Assembly (NCBI GenBank): GCA_018389105.1
Contig: JACATO010001066.1
Coordinates: 1-64,000 of the forward strand
DNA from: Nautilus pompilius
Lineage: Eukaryota; Mollusca; Cephalopoda; Nautilida; Nautilidae
Reading direction: 5' to 3'
Length of the DNA: 64,000 nt
The notes under the pieces were generated by a model. It searched no databases, was not told where the DNA came from, and saw only the letters and a program-made list of their open reading frames with translations. Below, piece by piece: positions 25,532 to 38,223 of this stretch. Positions within the stretch are counted from its first letter, which is position 1. Each line of letters opens with the position of its first letter. The position numbers and the translations under genes are program-made.

Positions 25532-25541
25532 TTTATTTATT
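25532..25541 (-). terminator. mbl: Candidate poly(A) signal AATAAATAAA
   Basis: On the minus strand this reads AATAAATAAA, two overlapping canonical AAUAAA hexamers, followed within 20 nt by T-rich sequence (sense). It lies about 6 kb after the stop codon. Other AATAAA copies occur throughout this AT-rich stretch, so the choice is weak. Confidence 0.2.
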
Positions 25542-25729
25542 CATTTTTTTTTTTAAAAATTCAGTTCTAAAAAAAAAGAGAGACAGACAGACAAGAAAAA
25601 AAAAACAAAAAAAAAAAAAACAACAAAAAACAACCAGAGCTGAAATTCCAGTCACCAGAACAGCGTTGCTGGCCAATTGATGTTTGGTTGAACTAAGACT
25701 ATATAATAGTTTAATAAATGTCCAATAAT

Positions 25730-25730
<1 letters not shown>

Positions 25731-25773
<43 letters not shown>
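25731..25773. repeat. (TAA)n microsatellite
   Basis: About fourteen ATA/TAA triplets near the proposed end of the 3'UTR. Confidence 0.9.
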
Positions 25774-25775
<2 letters not shown>

Positions 25776-28277
25776 AATATACCCCCCATGAGTACAAGGC
25801 CAGGGGTAGATTTTTGTCTTTCTAATTTCCATCTGGCTTCTTCACGTGAAACCACTAATTCATAGACTTCCGAAAAAATATTTTATTTATCTTCACTATT
25901 GACTGTGACTTAAAAAGAAAAGAATTTTTTTAAAAAAAGAATATTTTTCATAAACCAAAATAACTATTTACAAATATTAACAAAATACGAAACAACTGTT
26001 TCCAAAAAATGCTCACAAAAACACAATCCATAATTTGTATTATAATTTTTTTTTTGTTGTTTTTGTTCTTGGTTTTTTTTTTTTTTTTTCTTTAAAATAA
26101 AAACATGAAGAAAACCATTGTTTGTCATATTGAATCTGCTGTTAATGTTTTCTTTGTTCTTCCATTAGTGCGACAGAACCGGAAGACCACGCGGGGCTTT
26201 GGCGTAGTCATGTGAACACACAGACGGACGTTGTACTCGAGTATCAGTGTGATCGTGCACAGCCTGGCAGGTGGAGACAACCCCATTCACAAACGAAAAG
26301 GGTTAAAAAGAAAAAAGAAAAAAGAAAAAGCAATTCGCAAGCGTCCAGTGTATAAAATGGCTGACTGGCTAGCTAGCTAGCAGCGTTATTTGTAGCTGAT
26401 CTGACCAATGGTCAGTGCTGGCTAGAAAACTGCTAGACTGGTTCCCTGCTTCCAGATCAGTCTCCAAGTCACCTGACATCTACAAATCACGGGGCAAAAT
26501 AAATAGTTGAACAGTTAAAGCCTGAGAAGTCCATGCTCCAAAGTTCTCCCCCCCACCAATGAGCCATCTCAGTTTTTTTTTGTTTTGAAAAATACAAAAG
26601 TACCATTTTTTCAAAAAAAAAAAAACAACAAAAAATGTCTAAAAATAATCTTTCAGTAAATGTTTAATTAATCAATAGTTAAAGTTGGAAGCTTAAGGAA
26701 AAATAAGTCGAAAAGCAACAACAACAAAGAAGTCACTTTGAAAAGTTGAACTTAAATAAAATCTTCTGACAGATAATTCCCTGGAAAACTGTAATAGTAA
26801 TGGTAAAATTGGAGTATTTAAACACGAAAAAACAGGGGTGCAAAAGCAAACTATTTGTTACTATGAGGAAATAGTGCTTTAATTCTTTATTTCTGTTCTA
26901 TACCTAACAGAAGTGTGTGGGTAGGGAGGGGTTAACGATGACAAAACAGAAAGATGAAAAACATTTTTTTGGCAGATCTCATCAGCCAGTAAAACAAAGA
27001 AATATCCAACACAATGTTTAAAATAAAATGCCACGAGGAAGACGTGTGTAACAAATATGTTGAACAATCCACTGTTTCACTGGATGATGTCACTGAACAG
27101 CAGTTAATGCATTTTGTCTAAAATTTCCAATGTGCAAACCTATCCTCCCACAAAGCTGCTGCAAAGATATTGGCAGTTTCTACATTAATGCATAGAAACA
27201 ATTGGCAATGCTATTTGACACACCCATTGGTCACCCAGACTTCAAACCCTCTACAATTGCTTAAGACTCCAATAAATATGATCCTTTTGCTGCAACTTCA
27301 TTAATTTTCTCTCTTTCTGATAATAAAAGAAAAACTGAAAACAAGCACCTTACACAAGGGCCACCCATCCTCCATATTTTCAAATAGTCCTTTGTAACTA
27401 GTAAGACTGATTATGTAGCAATCAATACTGTCAGACACATTATGCTAATGCAGTTTATCATCATTTCCAGGATTGTTTACAACTACACAACTTCAGTGGG
27501 ATTTGTGGAGTAATAAACTAAACTAAAATTAAAAAAAAAAAAAAAATTCTTTATATTTAACCTTGTTGTTTTAGCTATACTAATTTTGTATCCCCCTAAT
27601 TCTGCATTTCAAACAAACAAAATTTTAATAGTGAGCAAATTGTAGTACATCTGAGAGATAGTTAAGCACCATTACCCACCAACAGTGGACAGACCAAGTG
27701 GGGAAAAAACTAATCTAAAGCAGAGAACCAGTCTAGAAAACAAACTGCTGAGAGTGGTTTTGTGATCGCGGTTCTGCATGCAGATGGAAAAAAGCACAAC
27801 ACAAAGATACAGAATGCAATCGAGAGAAATCTCTTTCAGTTGGTAGCGTTTATTTCAGCCTCGTTATAGTCACAGGACAGACAGACAGACAGACATAAGC
27901 GTAGGAGTAATGTTGTAATACAGTAGCAAAAGCGAAAAGCACTATGCTGTTACTGGGAAAAAAAAAAAAAAATTGTGACCTTGACCTCATCAACCTTCGA
28001 CCAACACTAGCCCTCATTTTTTTTTTCTTTTCTACTTTCTAATTCTGCATGCAAGTACAAGCAATGGAAGTGTATATAAATGGTGGTGGTTGTTGTTTGT
28101 CTTCCCTGTATCCAGCTTTCTTTCCAACACACTGTCACACAGCAGTAGGCATAGCTATTATATTATGCAAGACTGTCCACATACAGTTTGCAAATGGAGC
28201 TCACAAAAGCTAAAGCAAAGGTCAGACAGTACACACACACGCACGCACACAGACTTGCTATCAAGAGACATGGATAT

Positions 28278-28326
28278 ATATACACACACACACACATACA
28301 CACACACATATATACATATATATATA
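28278..28326. repeat. (CA)n/(TA)n microsatellite in the putative 3'UTR
   Basis: Alternating CA and TA runs, followed by an A-rich stretch to about 28375. No coding meaning. Confidence 0.85.
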
Positions 28327-30569
28327 AAAAAAAAACCAAAAAACAAAAAAAAAAAGAAAAGAAAACAAACAAACACCTTGAAAATTTGGAACAGTAGACC
28401 TTCGATGACTGGCTTTCAAAAAATAAACAAATTTCTCCCATAACAATATACAACAAAGAACCAACCATGTATTGTCATCAGATTTGTGTTTTTCCTTCTC
28501 TGTCTCTCATCTTTCCTTTTTTTTTTCTTCCTTCCCCCTAATGAATACATGGCATTCTAATCAATAGGAATTTGAAATAACAAAGCACATAACAGAAAAT
28601 TAAAAAAAAAAAAAAAGAAAAACAAATCTACACAGGTTCAATGTTACCTCTGCCGGCCGGCCGGGCGGCGTGCGATTTGACTGTTGCCATAGTAACTACA
28701 AAAGCAAACAACGGGCAGACTGGAGAACACAAGTGCTTTAGACACAGCCCAAATAGTTTCCATACACACCATTCATGCATACATACACACAGGTAGTAAG
28801 GTATGTACGTACACATGTGTATGTGCATGCGTGTGTGTGCATATACATACACACACACACATACGTACACACACACCTCATATATGAGTCGTCAGCATAA
28901 AGAATTATCGCGAATTAAAATGGTCTCCTTCACCTTCAGTTTTCTCTTCTCGCACAGAAGTCAAAGCACATGCATCAAGCTGGGGTGCTGCTGTACTCGC
29001 CTCATTTTCTTTTGTCTCTGTTACAAATGTGTAGACAGGTGAAGAAGCATTAAGGGGAGAGGGGCCCTTATCTTTCTTATTTGGATTGGTGATGGGCGGA
29101 GGCAGAGATAACGATTGGCCACAACAAACCTAGATCTACATGGACTACATTATAGTTTGGATCTCATTAAAATATCACAAATGCTATAAAATGGTGACTT
29201 TACCTAGTAAATGATAAACAGGCGACACCATTAACAATGGGTTTTTTTTGTTATTTTTTTTTCAATTTTCAAAAAATTTTATTTCATTTTCTTAAATTTT
29301 ATTTAAATTCAAAAATATTAAATATCATATTGTATGAAAATTCCAGTACAATCCAACCAACCACATTACAGACCCAATAACATCTAAAAAATTGTCTCCC
29401 TTGATTCATTAAAAAATTTTTAAAAATTTTTTACATTAAAAAAAAAAAAAAAAACCAAAAAAAAAAAAAATAAAAAAAAAACTAAAATATTCCATGAACC
29501 GGTGACCTACGACAGTGTTCAGGTCAGGAACCCTGTCCGGCGGCCCGCTGCTGTTGGAGAGAACATCAGCGCCATTCAGTGACAGCCCACTTGACTATTG
29601 TTTTTTTTCCTTCTTTCTTTGCCTTGTACTTGAGTACCAACCGCACACGATGTGTTTTTAAAAGTCCGTCCGTATCTTTCGCTCCTCCTTTCTTCCTTCC
29701 TTCCTCACTCGCTCGCTTTCTCCAACCCTGGCAGCTCTGATATGGTATGTGCGGTTGTATAAAAACTTCCGTCTACAGTTTTGTTGCTGTTGTTTTACAT
29801 TATTAAAGTATATTTACACAAATTGAAATTCACATCGTGTACATTTCTCTTCCTCCTCCACGCAAAAACAGCACGGATTATAGGTAATAATCAATATATT
29901 TTTTTTTTTTACGGAAAAAAAAAAAAACTGTCTCATTTTTCTTCTTTTTTTATCGTTAGGAAATAAAACAAACGATCGAACGAGAAATAAATGACAAGAT
30001 TGAAGAACGAGAGCTACGCTACACTTTGAACACCTGTATCAGAAAAATAATTGGTAAAAAAAGGGAAAAAGAAAATCGTGCACATCAATTTTTGTTCTTT
30101 TTACAATTTTTTTTCTTCTTCTTTTAAAACCCCAACTAAAAAATAGTCTCCCAAAAAAACAAAATATACAAAACAAAACTGTCTATTGGTTGGAAAGAGA
30201 TTAGAAACCTATCACGTGACTACACCAACTTGGTTGTAGATACTAAAAAAACGAACAAACCAGGAGGGCAGTATATAAGTATAATTTACACAAAAACTAT
30301 ATATAGATATATATCTATCTATATATATATATATATATATATATACGAATAATGAATAAACAAAATTAGGAAGTTAACATGAAGAACGCTTCTTCGTAAC
30401 TGTTGATTCCAGCATTATGGAAGTCTGTCCACTATGTATGCGCACACAGTGAACGTCTGAAATAAACCATAATGTTTCCTTTTTTAAAAAATAATAAAAA
30501 TTTCAATTACACAGAGAAATATGGCACTGTTCCAAGAAACAAACATCCACCCCGCAAACTGTGCGCGCC

Positions 30570-30657
30570 GACACTAAGTTCATAGAAAATGCATGAGAGT
30601 TCACAATAAGTTCGGCACTAGGTTCATAGAAAATGCATGAAAGTTCACAATAAGTTC
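30570..30657. repeat. Tandem duplication, 44 bp x 2, in the putative 3'UTR
   Basis: Two adjacent 44-bp units begin at 30570 and 30614, each containing TTCATAGAAAATGCATGA followed by GTTCACAATAAGTTC. They differ at only a few positions, so the duplication is fairly recent. No function is evident. Confidence 0.8.
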
Positions 30658-30777
30658 TTCATCTCTCCCAAACGAACAAACAAAAAATTCTTTCAGTTTC
30701 TTTGCACCAGATATTGAGGCTATCACTTGTTTTTTTTTTCCTCATGAAGCAGTAATATTGAAGCAAGGGGGTTTGTT

Positions 30778-30799
30778 GCTGCTGCTGCTGCTGCTGCTG
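30778..30799 (-). repeat. (CAG)7 run in the putative 3'UTR
   Basis: The plus strand reads (GCT)7G; the gene sense is (CAG)7C flanked by CAA triplets. It lies about 780 nt after the stop codon. CAG hairpins can also be bound by muscleblind proteins, so this is a second triplet tract in the same transcript. It may simply be a microsatellite. Confidence 0.6.
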
Positions 30800-30960
30800 T
30801 TGTTTAAGGGGGGGGGTGATGGGAGAGGGTTTGCTCTCTCTTTCTTTTTTGATTTCGTGTCAAACATGGGTAGCTTTAATTCGTTTGTGTTGACCCCACA
30901 AACGACCAGGAAAAGCAAAGTGGCAGACGACGAAACGACAGAAAGCAGTGGTCGTTTGCT

Positions 30961-30963
<3 letters not shown>

Positions 30964-30999
<36 letters not shown>
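30964..30999. repeat. (GA)n microsatellite in the putative 3'UTR
   Basis: About 18 GA dinucleotides, (TC)n in the gene sense. The open frames across it are artefacts. Confidence 0.9.
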
Positions 31000-31002
<3 letters not shown>

Positions 31003-31579
31003 GAGGGGAAAAAAAAAACACAAATATATTTTTTTTTTAATTTAAAAAATAATACACATAAAAATAAAGATCTGTCTGCCACTTTATCACAGCCAAAAGT
31101 TTGTGAGATCAAGACAAAACAGAGAATTATATATATTTATATATATAAAACAAGCAGTCTATTAAAAAATGATCATTTTTTACAGTCAAAGGTAGAAGAT
31201 ACTTTGCCATAGCAACACGCTGAATTTAAAAAAAAAAAGCCAAGTGTTTCTAAAATCTTTAAAAATGTTTCTAAATCCCTTAGATGGATGCAATCCGAAG
31301 AGTAATAGTGACTGTGGATTAAAAAAAAAAAAAAACAACAAAAATAAAAATTAAGGGAACCGCAGGAAAGTGTAAAAAAAAAAAAAAAAGGTGGGGGGGG
31401 AACCAAAAAAACAAAAAACAAAACCAACAAGGAAACAAACAGAACAGAGTAAAAATAAATAGTAGAGAAAGACTTCTCCATCATACAAAATGTGTCAAGT
31501 TAAAAACGAACGAAGAGAGCTATGGATTCTTTTGGTTGTTTGTCCATTTTCATGTTACTGTTCTTTCAGAGTTTCACAA

Positions 31580-31692
31580 TTAGTTCCCCAAGGTGGTGGG
31601 GATATGATAATACTTGCACATTTGGCGCCTGCACTTTCCTTTGACTGCGTCACGACACACTGTCACCTTGCCGTCCGTCACTTCAACATACT
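31580..31692 (-). CDS. mbl: Muscleblind terminal coding exon E: fourth CCCH finger and stop
   Basis: The last coding exon begins after the acceptor ccacatctgtctccag and completes the split codon (G|AG). It reads EYVEVTDGKVTVCRDAVKGK, then CRRQMCKYYHIP, then TTLGN and TAA at 31582-31580. The finger is CX7CX4CX3H (C204, C212, C217, H221). The inter-finger stretch EYVEVTDGKVT has the same layout as the V.VD...VTV bridge between fingers 1 and 2 of exon A, so exons D and E together form a proper tandem CCCH module. Only seven residues follow the last zinc ligand. The acceptor, phase and stop agree with exon D. Without transcripts I cannot exclude an alternative donor that extends the protein. Confidence 0.85.
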
Positions 31693-34600
31693 CTGGAGAC
31701 AGATGTGGAGGAAGAAGAAAAAAGAAGACAATACACAATTAGCTTCTGTATTTCAAGAATCCAAAATTTATCAACAGATACATGATATTCCTTCATTATT
31801 TAAAATCTTTTAAAAATGTATTTAAATAATGATGATACGTTATCGATATCACTGAATGAACACTTGCTATCTTAAAAACAAAGCTACTTAACTAAGCCGA
31901 GTGTATATTTTTATCATGTGTGTTCTACACAGACTCCAGCTATTTTCAATAATAAAAAAAAAAAAAAACAATTTCTCAGTTGCACACTTCTATAAATATA
32001 CACATTGGCAATTTTTCAAGCAAGGACTATTTTCTCTCTCTATATCTGGCAATTAAGTTTTTTTATATTTAAGCCAGACACAAGTATAATATGACTCTCA
32101 GTCACAAGTGGTCAAATTCTACGATAACATTTTACGTAAAATTAATTTGGAAAGTAAAATATTAGCAAGTATCAATATTAATATTTTGATAACTGCACTT
32201 TCACTAGTTTCTGTTGTAGATCAGATTAACCATACATAGACCAGCTCTCTGATCAGGCAATAAAGTATATTTTTTTTCTGGTGTGAATCCCCATTAATAC
32301 TATGAAATATGGTTGAAAACATTACTCATGTTTTCTTGTAAATCTGATGTTGCAGAGAATGTAATGAAAATAATCACTAACATTGTGTAGCAGTTATCAT
32401 TCTCCATCTTAGTGAATGGTGCACAGTCACTAATAACATATAATCATCTAATCAGACATAGACTTCTATTCAATAAACATCTGATATGTTCTGTTGCGCA
32501 TGATTTATTTTATCTTGTGTGCATGAACCCAATAATATTGTCAGAGGTAAACTATTAATTGATAGACATCAGATATTTGTTGGGTATGAACACCAAAAAA
32601 ATTAATGTCCATTCTTATTTTTGGATTTCTATTGAAAATGGTTGTATGCTATCTTCAAGAAACAGTTAATTTATAAGATAATTCCACTGCAGCGAACATG
32701 ACTGGTAAAACTTGTGAAACAGATAAAAATCATTCCACATTTTAAAGGATGTGTGGCAGAGGGAAGGAAAATAGAAAAAACTGAGCTACAGAATTGTCTG
32801 TCTGTCCTTGTGGTGTACCCTGGTTGCGAAGGAAGGGCATAGTGTAGCAGCTATCTGCTAGAAAGTATCACCTGTTTTATGCCATGAAGGGCCTGGCAAT
32901 CCATACTAAAGGTCTTTAATTCTAGATGTGGGAGGAAACCCACAGGACTGGCTGGCAATGGGAAGCTAGAGCAAACCCATGCCTGGGAAGTGTGCCAAAA
33001 TGAGCTGACTGCAAATAGATTCATTCTGTTAATGGTAAGACAGATGGTTGGTTCATTTGCTTCCTTGTTATGTAGCAGCTGATTTGTCTGGGATTTAAAA
33101 AAAAAAACAACAAAGGCTAATTTCTGTTTCCAGCCCTACCAAAATAAAGAGAGGGGAGAACCAGGTTGAGGATTTTATTATGTCAGCTGTTTTGTAACAA
33201 TACTCCCCAGCCAGGTCCCAGTCACACATGGCTGGTTAGAACTTGCTAAGCAAGCCCTAGAACAGAGAATATCCTCTGAAAGAGCCTATTAGTTTACATA
33301 ATAGAGCTGTGCCATTGTAGGGGTAAGACAAAGAACGGTGGCTGCCTGATCTGCATTTGACAAGAAAAGTGAAGCCAATTCTTACTGAGCCACTCTGAAT
33401 ATTAGTGGCATCACTCAAAAACTGAGCTGTTTTGTTAGCTGGCTTTCAGACCAAGTGAAGCATGAATACCCACCCACCCCCTCGCTGCACAATCTGGTAA
33501 TTTGCTTACATTATTTAGAAGTTGTAATGCAAAATTAGAAAAAAATACAATTTGGGAGAGTTAATTCAACTCTAATAATAATTAAAAAAAAAAACTGTTA
33601 ATGACAATTCTCCTCCAAATAAATTAAAAAAATAAAAAAATACTGAACAAACAAACAAACACAAAATCTGCCATACTGATTTTCAGATGTTTATTAACTG
33701 AAAGCAAAAGTTGTCTAAGAATTCCAGTTATATGTACCTACTTCCCCTCGTAAGAATGTTCACATTATAACAGAAGGAAAAACAAATACTGAATTTTGAA
33801 CTTGAGAGATTCAAAATTCAGAACAAAAGCAAAAAAATAAAAATAAAAATTAATGATGCCATAATAAAAATTAAGATGGAAAGTTTCATTGATCAATGTT
33901 TGATTGTTGGAAAGCTTTTAATTATATTCCAAAAATACTGTCAACGCCTTTATTAGTTCCAGTGACTGTCAATAGTGTTTTCATTTTGTTTTCCTTTCTA
34001 TTAACCCCTAAAACCACATTCCTTAGCCTTTTTTTTTTGTTTAGCTTGATCATTCTAGATGGTGTTGGGTGTATTGTCATGTTACAAAGCTGACTGGCAT
34101 CCCGCTGATGGTATACTGGTGCTTGGAAATATTGACAGGCTGCTACTGGGGCTTTCGTTTATGCAAGTTAAATGGTATACACCACTCTTAGCATCCTACT
34201 TACCACCTGACCAGTAACATAGGCCAGGTGAGGCAGAGAGTGTGTGAGACACCAGAGACTAAGACCAACATCTAAAGTGCCCAGTAAGCTATATTTTGGC
34301 AAACCTACCAAACCTAGTTAAAGTGTCTACTAGAACCCTTCATTTTCAGATATAGAACAAAACTCCACCTGGCTGGCTGCAGAAGTTCAAGAAGAAATTG
34401 CTCTGCCAGGAATGTATGTCAAAGCAGAGTTCTCCACAGGAACAGAATCCAGGCCGATCAATTATAGCAGGCTAATCATTAGACTACACATCCTGATACT
34501 ACTGAGCAATAAAAACAGCAATGCATATCATTCATTCCCAGGTCATGTTTTAGCGAAAAAAATACATTTTGAAAATTTAAAAATAAATAAAACTGAAACA

Positions 34601-35250
34601 TTACATGCTAACTTATAGCCATCAGACTTGTAGAGCACAAGACATTTTCTGTTGCCAGTTTAATTAGCATCTGCAGAAATCTTAAAGCATCTTTAATCCT
34701 AAAATGCTTCAACTGTGAAAATTAGCTGTGTAGGTTCCCAATGCCAGTGAGTTCATTTTCACTGTCACAACTTCCATTTGTGCTTAGTTTTGCTATTCTT
34801 AGCTGTACCAGTAATATGCATCTCTACCCCAGAATTTTAACAAAACAGAACTGACATTCAAACATCTGCTTGTACAATTATCATTATCGAACCCCCTTTT
34901 TTGCTGATTTATCTACCTTCTTTTTATCTGTTTCTTATTGTTTATCAGACATGGCTGAGTTTGCAACTGCGTCTTTATTTTGTAATTTTCTTCCCCAATA
35001 AATAAAAATGACAGTGGATCTGAAAAAGGCTGTGTGTGTCTTTTTCTGTTCTTAAAATGGTACATTCAGTTTTAACAAAACAAAGTCATGTCCCAGGCTG
35101 TAAAATCATAGGCTGCTACAGTTAATGCCCTTAGGTGGTGTGTTTTTAACAAGCAACTTTTATGAACCAACACACCTGTTTGTTTGTCGTTTTAAACACT
35201 GAATTCTAGATGCATCACTGATACAATAGTGGAAGGATGGACTGACTTAC
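31693..35250 (-). other. mbl: 3.6-kb intron between exons D and E
   Basis: AT-rich intron joining the two halves of the C-terminal zinc-finger module. A segment at about 32926-33000 resembles a widespread diverged repeat (see findings). A/T runs occur near 33.6 and 33.84 kb. No further exon was recognised. Confidence 0.55.
32926..33000 (+). repeat. Possible copy of a widespread dispersed repeat
   Basis: The stretch with ATGTGGGAGGAAACCCACAG and then GAGCAAACCCATGCCTGGGA resembles, with gaps, the GTGGGAGGAAACC ... GAAAACCCACGC repeat core common in many animal genomes. The match is by eye and imperfect. Confidence 0.25.
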
Positions 35251-35335
35251 CCTCCAATAGATGCACGAACTTGCATTGTGGCCTGTTACATTGGCCTGAT
35301 TTAAAATCGCGGCATACTGGGATGGTGTCCAGCAA
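35251..35335 (-). CDS. mbl: Muscleblind exon D: third CCCH zinc finger
   Basis: This 85-nt exon encodes 28 residues plus one base. It starts after ctcccttacag and ends at a consensus GAGG|gtaagt donor. The product is LLDTIP, then VCRDFKSGQCNRPQCKFVH, then LLE. The zinc finger is CX7CX4CX3H (C171, C179, C184, H188 of the joined protein), the same spacing as finger 2 of exon A, with the muscleblind-like VCRDF start. In phase 0 it follows exon C. In the frame created when exon C is skipped, it meets TAA at 35303-35301, 50 nt before its end. Vertebrate MBNL proteins have no finger at this C-terminal place, so this is the start of an extra finger pair or of the pair known from long isoforms in some invertebrates. 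Confidence 0.85.
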
Positions 35336-38191
35336 CTGTAAGGGAGAATAAAATTAGGTAAGTAATGTGAGTTTCAAGAAGAAAAAAGGCTAATAATACC
35401 TATTTAAAAATTATGATATTACCAGAAAAAAAGAAGAGGGAGCAATGAAATTTTGTGGTAATTCTAAGTCAGTTCAGGTAAGATTTTAATAACTGAAACT
35501 ATATAATACCAAATACAATTATTTCTACATTGGGTTAATTAACATTTCTAGCTTTAACCCTTTTAATGAGTGAAGTGTTCAATGGAAAATAACAAAGATA
35601 ACTTTTGAATAATGCTAACTGCTTCTGTCTCTCTCTCTCTCTCTCTTAGAAGATTAAGACTAAGCTAAAAAACTTTTTTTAAAATTACCAGAAATTGTAT
35701 TTCTGTGGATTAAAAATTTGAAATGAAAAGAGCTAAGAAGTTTCTTAAAGGGGGAAATCTGAGAAATATAAACGTTCTGAGGACTAAATTAGTAGGTTAT
35801 ATCTCAATTTAGTCTTAGAAGTGCAGGACTGATGACAGTGCACATCATCAACATTTAAAACAAAATTATTCAAGGAAACCATTTAAAAATACAAAAATTA
35901 AAGGTTTCTTCACGTCCATCATTTATTGCGTTTGCTTCCAAAAAAATAATGCAGTGTTGTTAAAAAATACTGTTAAAAATATTGATCTTTGTCAGGTTTT
36001 TGCCATTTTTAGTTCTCTCTCATGCTAAGTGCAATGATGCTAGCACTAAATTCTTCACAGTCCTGTGGCTTGTTTATCAGCCATTTCCATATTACTAACC
36101 TGAACAAAAAATTCAAAGCTATTTAGATTTTCTTTCATAATTATATCATCAGCAGAGCACTATCTACTCACATACTTGTCCTGGCTAAACTAGGTTAGAA
36201 TTCTCATCAATAACACTATTATTCAGATAATGATCAATTGCAGATGCCCCCAACTTTTCTTTCCCTTACATTCAGTCTATTACATAAACTGTTGTGTGTC
36301 TGCACTAAATAGAAGTTAGAAAACAAACAAAAGCTTTAAGATATATACTTAATACAGAGTCTGGGCTAAGAATTAATGTTAAATCAAAAATCTGCAATAG
36401 CATAATATGCATGCATGTGTGAAGAAAATTACATCAGGAAAGATTAGATTACCTATATTAAACAGAAAAAGCCATTAATTTCTTATCCTAACTGCCAACG
36501 AAAGACAAGTTAAGGAAAGCAACCATGAATGAATGTGTGATTTTTCTACACCGTCTTGTTACAAATTTTAAAATAATTTAAAAAATAATCAAAACTGAAG
36601 GTTTATGTAACACTTCAAATAAAATCAGGAAAACCTTTTAAAAAAATGAATGTTCTAACAGTCAAATCAAAACATTAATGATTCAAAAAAAAACAAAAAA
36701 AAACAAAACAACCCATAACCAGCAAATATAGGCAACCTAAGTTTGACTGGTAAATTCCCTTTTTTGCTCCTGCTAACAATTTTAATTTTATTTGATGTTA
36801 AACTTTGCTGCAATTATTTCAAAGTTTACATTAGAGACGACGATGACAAAGGACCTTTTCTTCTGACAATATGAAAGACATCTTTCTGATAACATAGGAT
36901 TGTTATTATTATGCATGTTTCCACATACAATTTAAATTAATAGTGTACCTAAGCGAGACAAAGATGCCAACAATCTAGAGTATAGCAGATGACACACAAC
37001 TGGCAGCCACCAGAAGCCATCACTCATGATTTACACAAGGTCCCCAGGTTTTGGGAAGTTGCATCACCCATTAAATTCTTGATCTGATCAAAAACAAACT
37101 GTACCATGTGCCAGCAATGCTAAAAGAATGCTTCCCAATAAATAGTACTGCTCAGGCTTAATTGTTTTCATTCTAAAAGTGTTAAAATTAACAATTAAAC
37201 AGCAAAGTCAAATCTGTTTCAACGCACCACCTCTGAATGCCAAGAGAAGAGAACTTCAGAACCAGTGCACAATGGATTCTGAAATACGGATGTTCGTAGC
37301 AGACCACTTATTTCTGGTGGAGTCCACCTGTAGCCAATTCTCACAAGTAAATTGAAAAAAAGCCCATTCCCATCCTAAATACTATATTAACGATACAAGA
37401 TGGCAGGAGAAAACTTGTTTTTTCTACAACTAAAAAGAAAGATATACTGGTTACATGTTTATTTATTTGAAATATTTTACAGAAAAGCAAACACAATAAA
37501 CAGTTAAAAATGCTGGCACCAATTAAAGGATATTTATCTGCATTATAATACACGACTAAAAGCTGTTAGTTTAGTTATGAATACCTTTAAAATAGATTTG
37601 AGCATAAAAAAATTAATCCCTGCCACCATCCAAAACCATAGTTACTTCATTAGTTTTCAAAAAGCAGGTGGGGTAAACCTTTATTTACAAACTTTTAAAG
37701 TCTTCAAGGGCAAATGAGTCCCCTAATACATTCAAATTAAATCTGCTGCTTGCTTTTAATGGAGGGGGTCATCTGGTAAAAAGGTTGAATATTTGAATGT
37801 GTCATGCTGAGTTTCTTTCATTGAGGCCTTAAATGTAAAAAACAAATGAAAACCAAGGGTAATCAAGAGCAGGCTATGTGGGAGGGAGGGAAAGAAAAGA
37901 GAATAGATGGCACTGAAGATCCTCCTGCTACTAGGTCTGTCTGTCTGTCTTAGTAGACATTAAGCATGCAGAAAGTTAAATGAAGTCTCTCTCTGCACAG
38001 CCAAGGGTATAACAGCTGTTGCTTTAGGAATTTAGCAAATACAGAAAATTAATGTGAATATGTTAAACAAGGTGCATACTTGAGATTTGCTACATCTTCT
38101 AATGCCTACCAGTGTTTTGAGAGAGAAAGAGATGAGGGGGTAGGGAAACAGAGATGAGATGAGAGATATGACAAGGGAGGGGGAGAGAGAT

Positions 38192-38223
<32 letters not shown>

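Larger units (their letters stand above)
25505..31579 (-). other. mbl: Probable long 3'UTR of the muscleblind gene
   Basis: About 6 kb directly downstream of the TAA stop has no further open frame of note. It is crowded with homopolymer runs and microsatellites: (CAG)7 in sense at 30799-30778, a GA run at 30964-30999, TA and CA runs near 28.3 and 30.3 kb, and a (TAA)n run at 25731-25773. It keeps scattered CpG islands such as 28655-28675 and 29500-29560, unlike the CpG-poor 19-25.4 kb stretch. Long U-rich 3'UTRs are usual for MBNL genes. The 3' limit is a guess based on a candidate poly(A) signal near 25.54 kb. Part of this could be 3' flanking DNA. Confidence 0.45.

Noticed and set aside
31490..31813. 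107-codon plus frame over the last muscleblind exon
   Set aside because: It is the antisense shadow of exon E and its acceptor.
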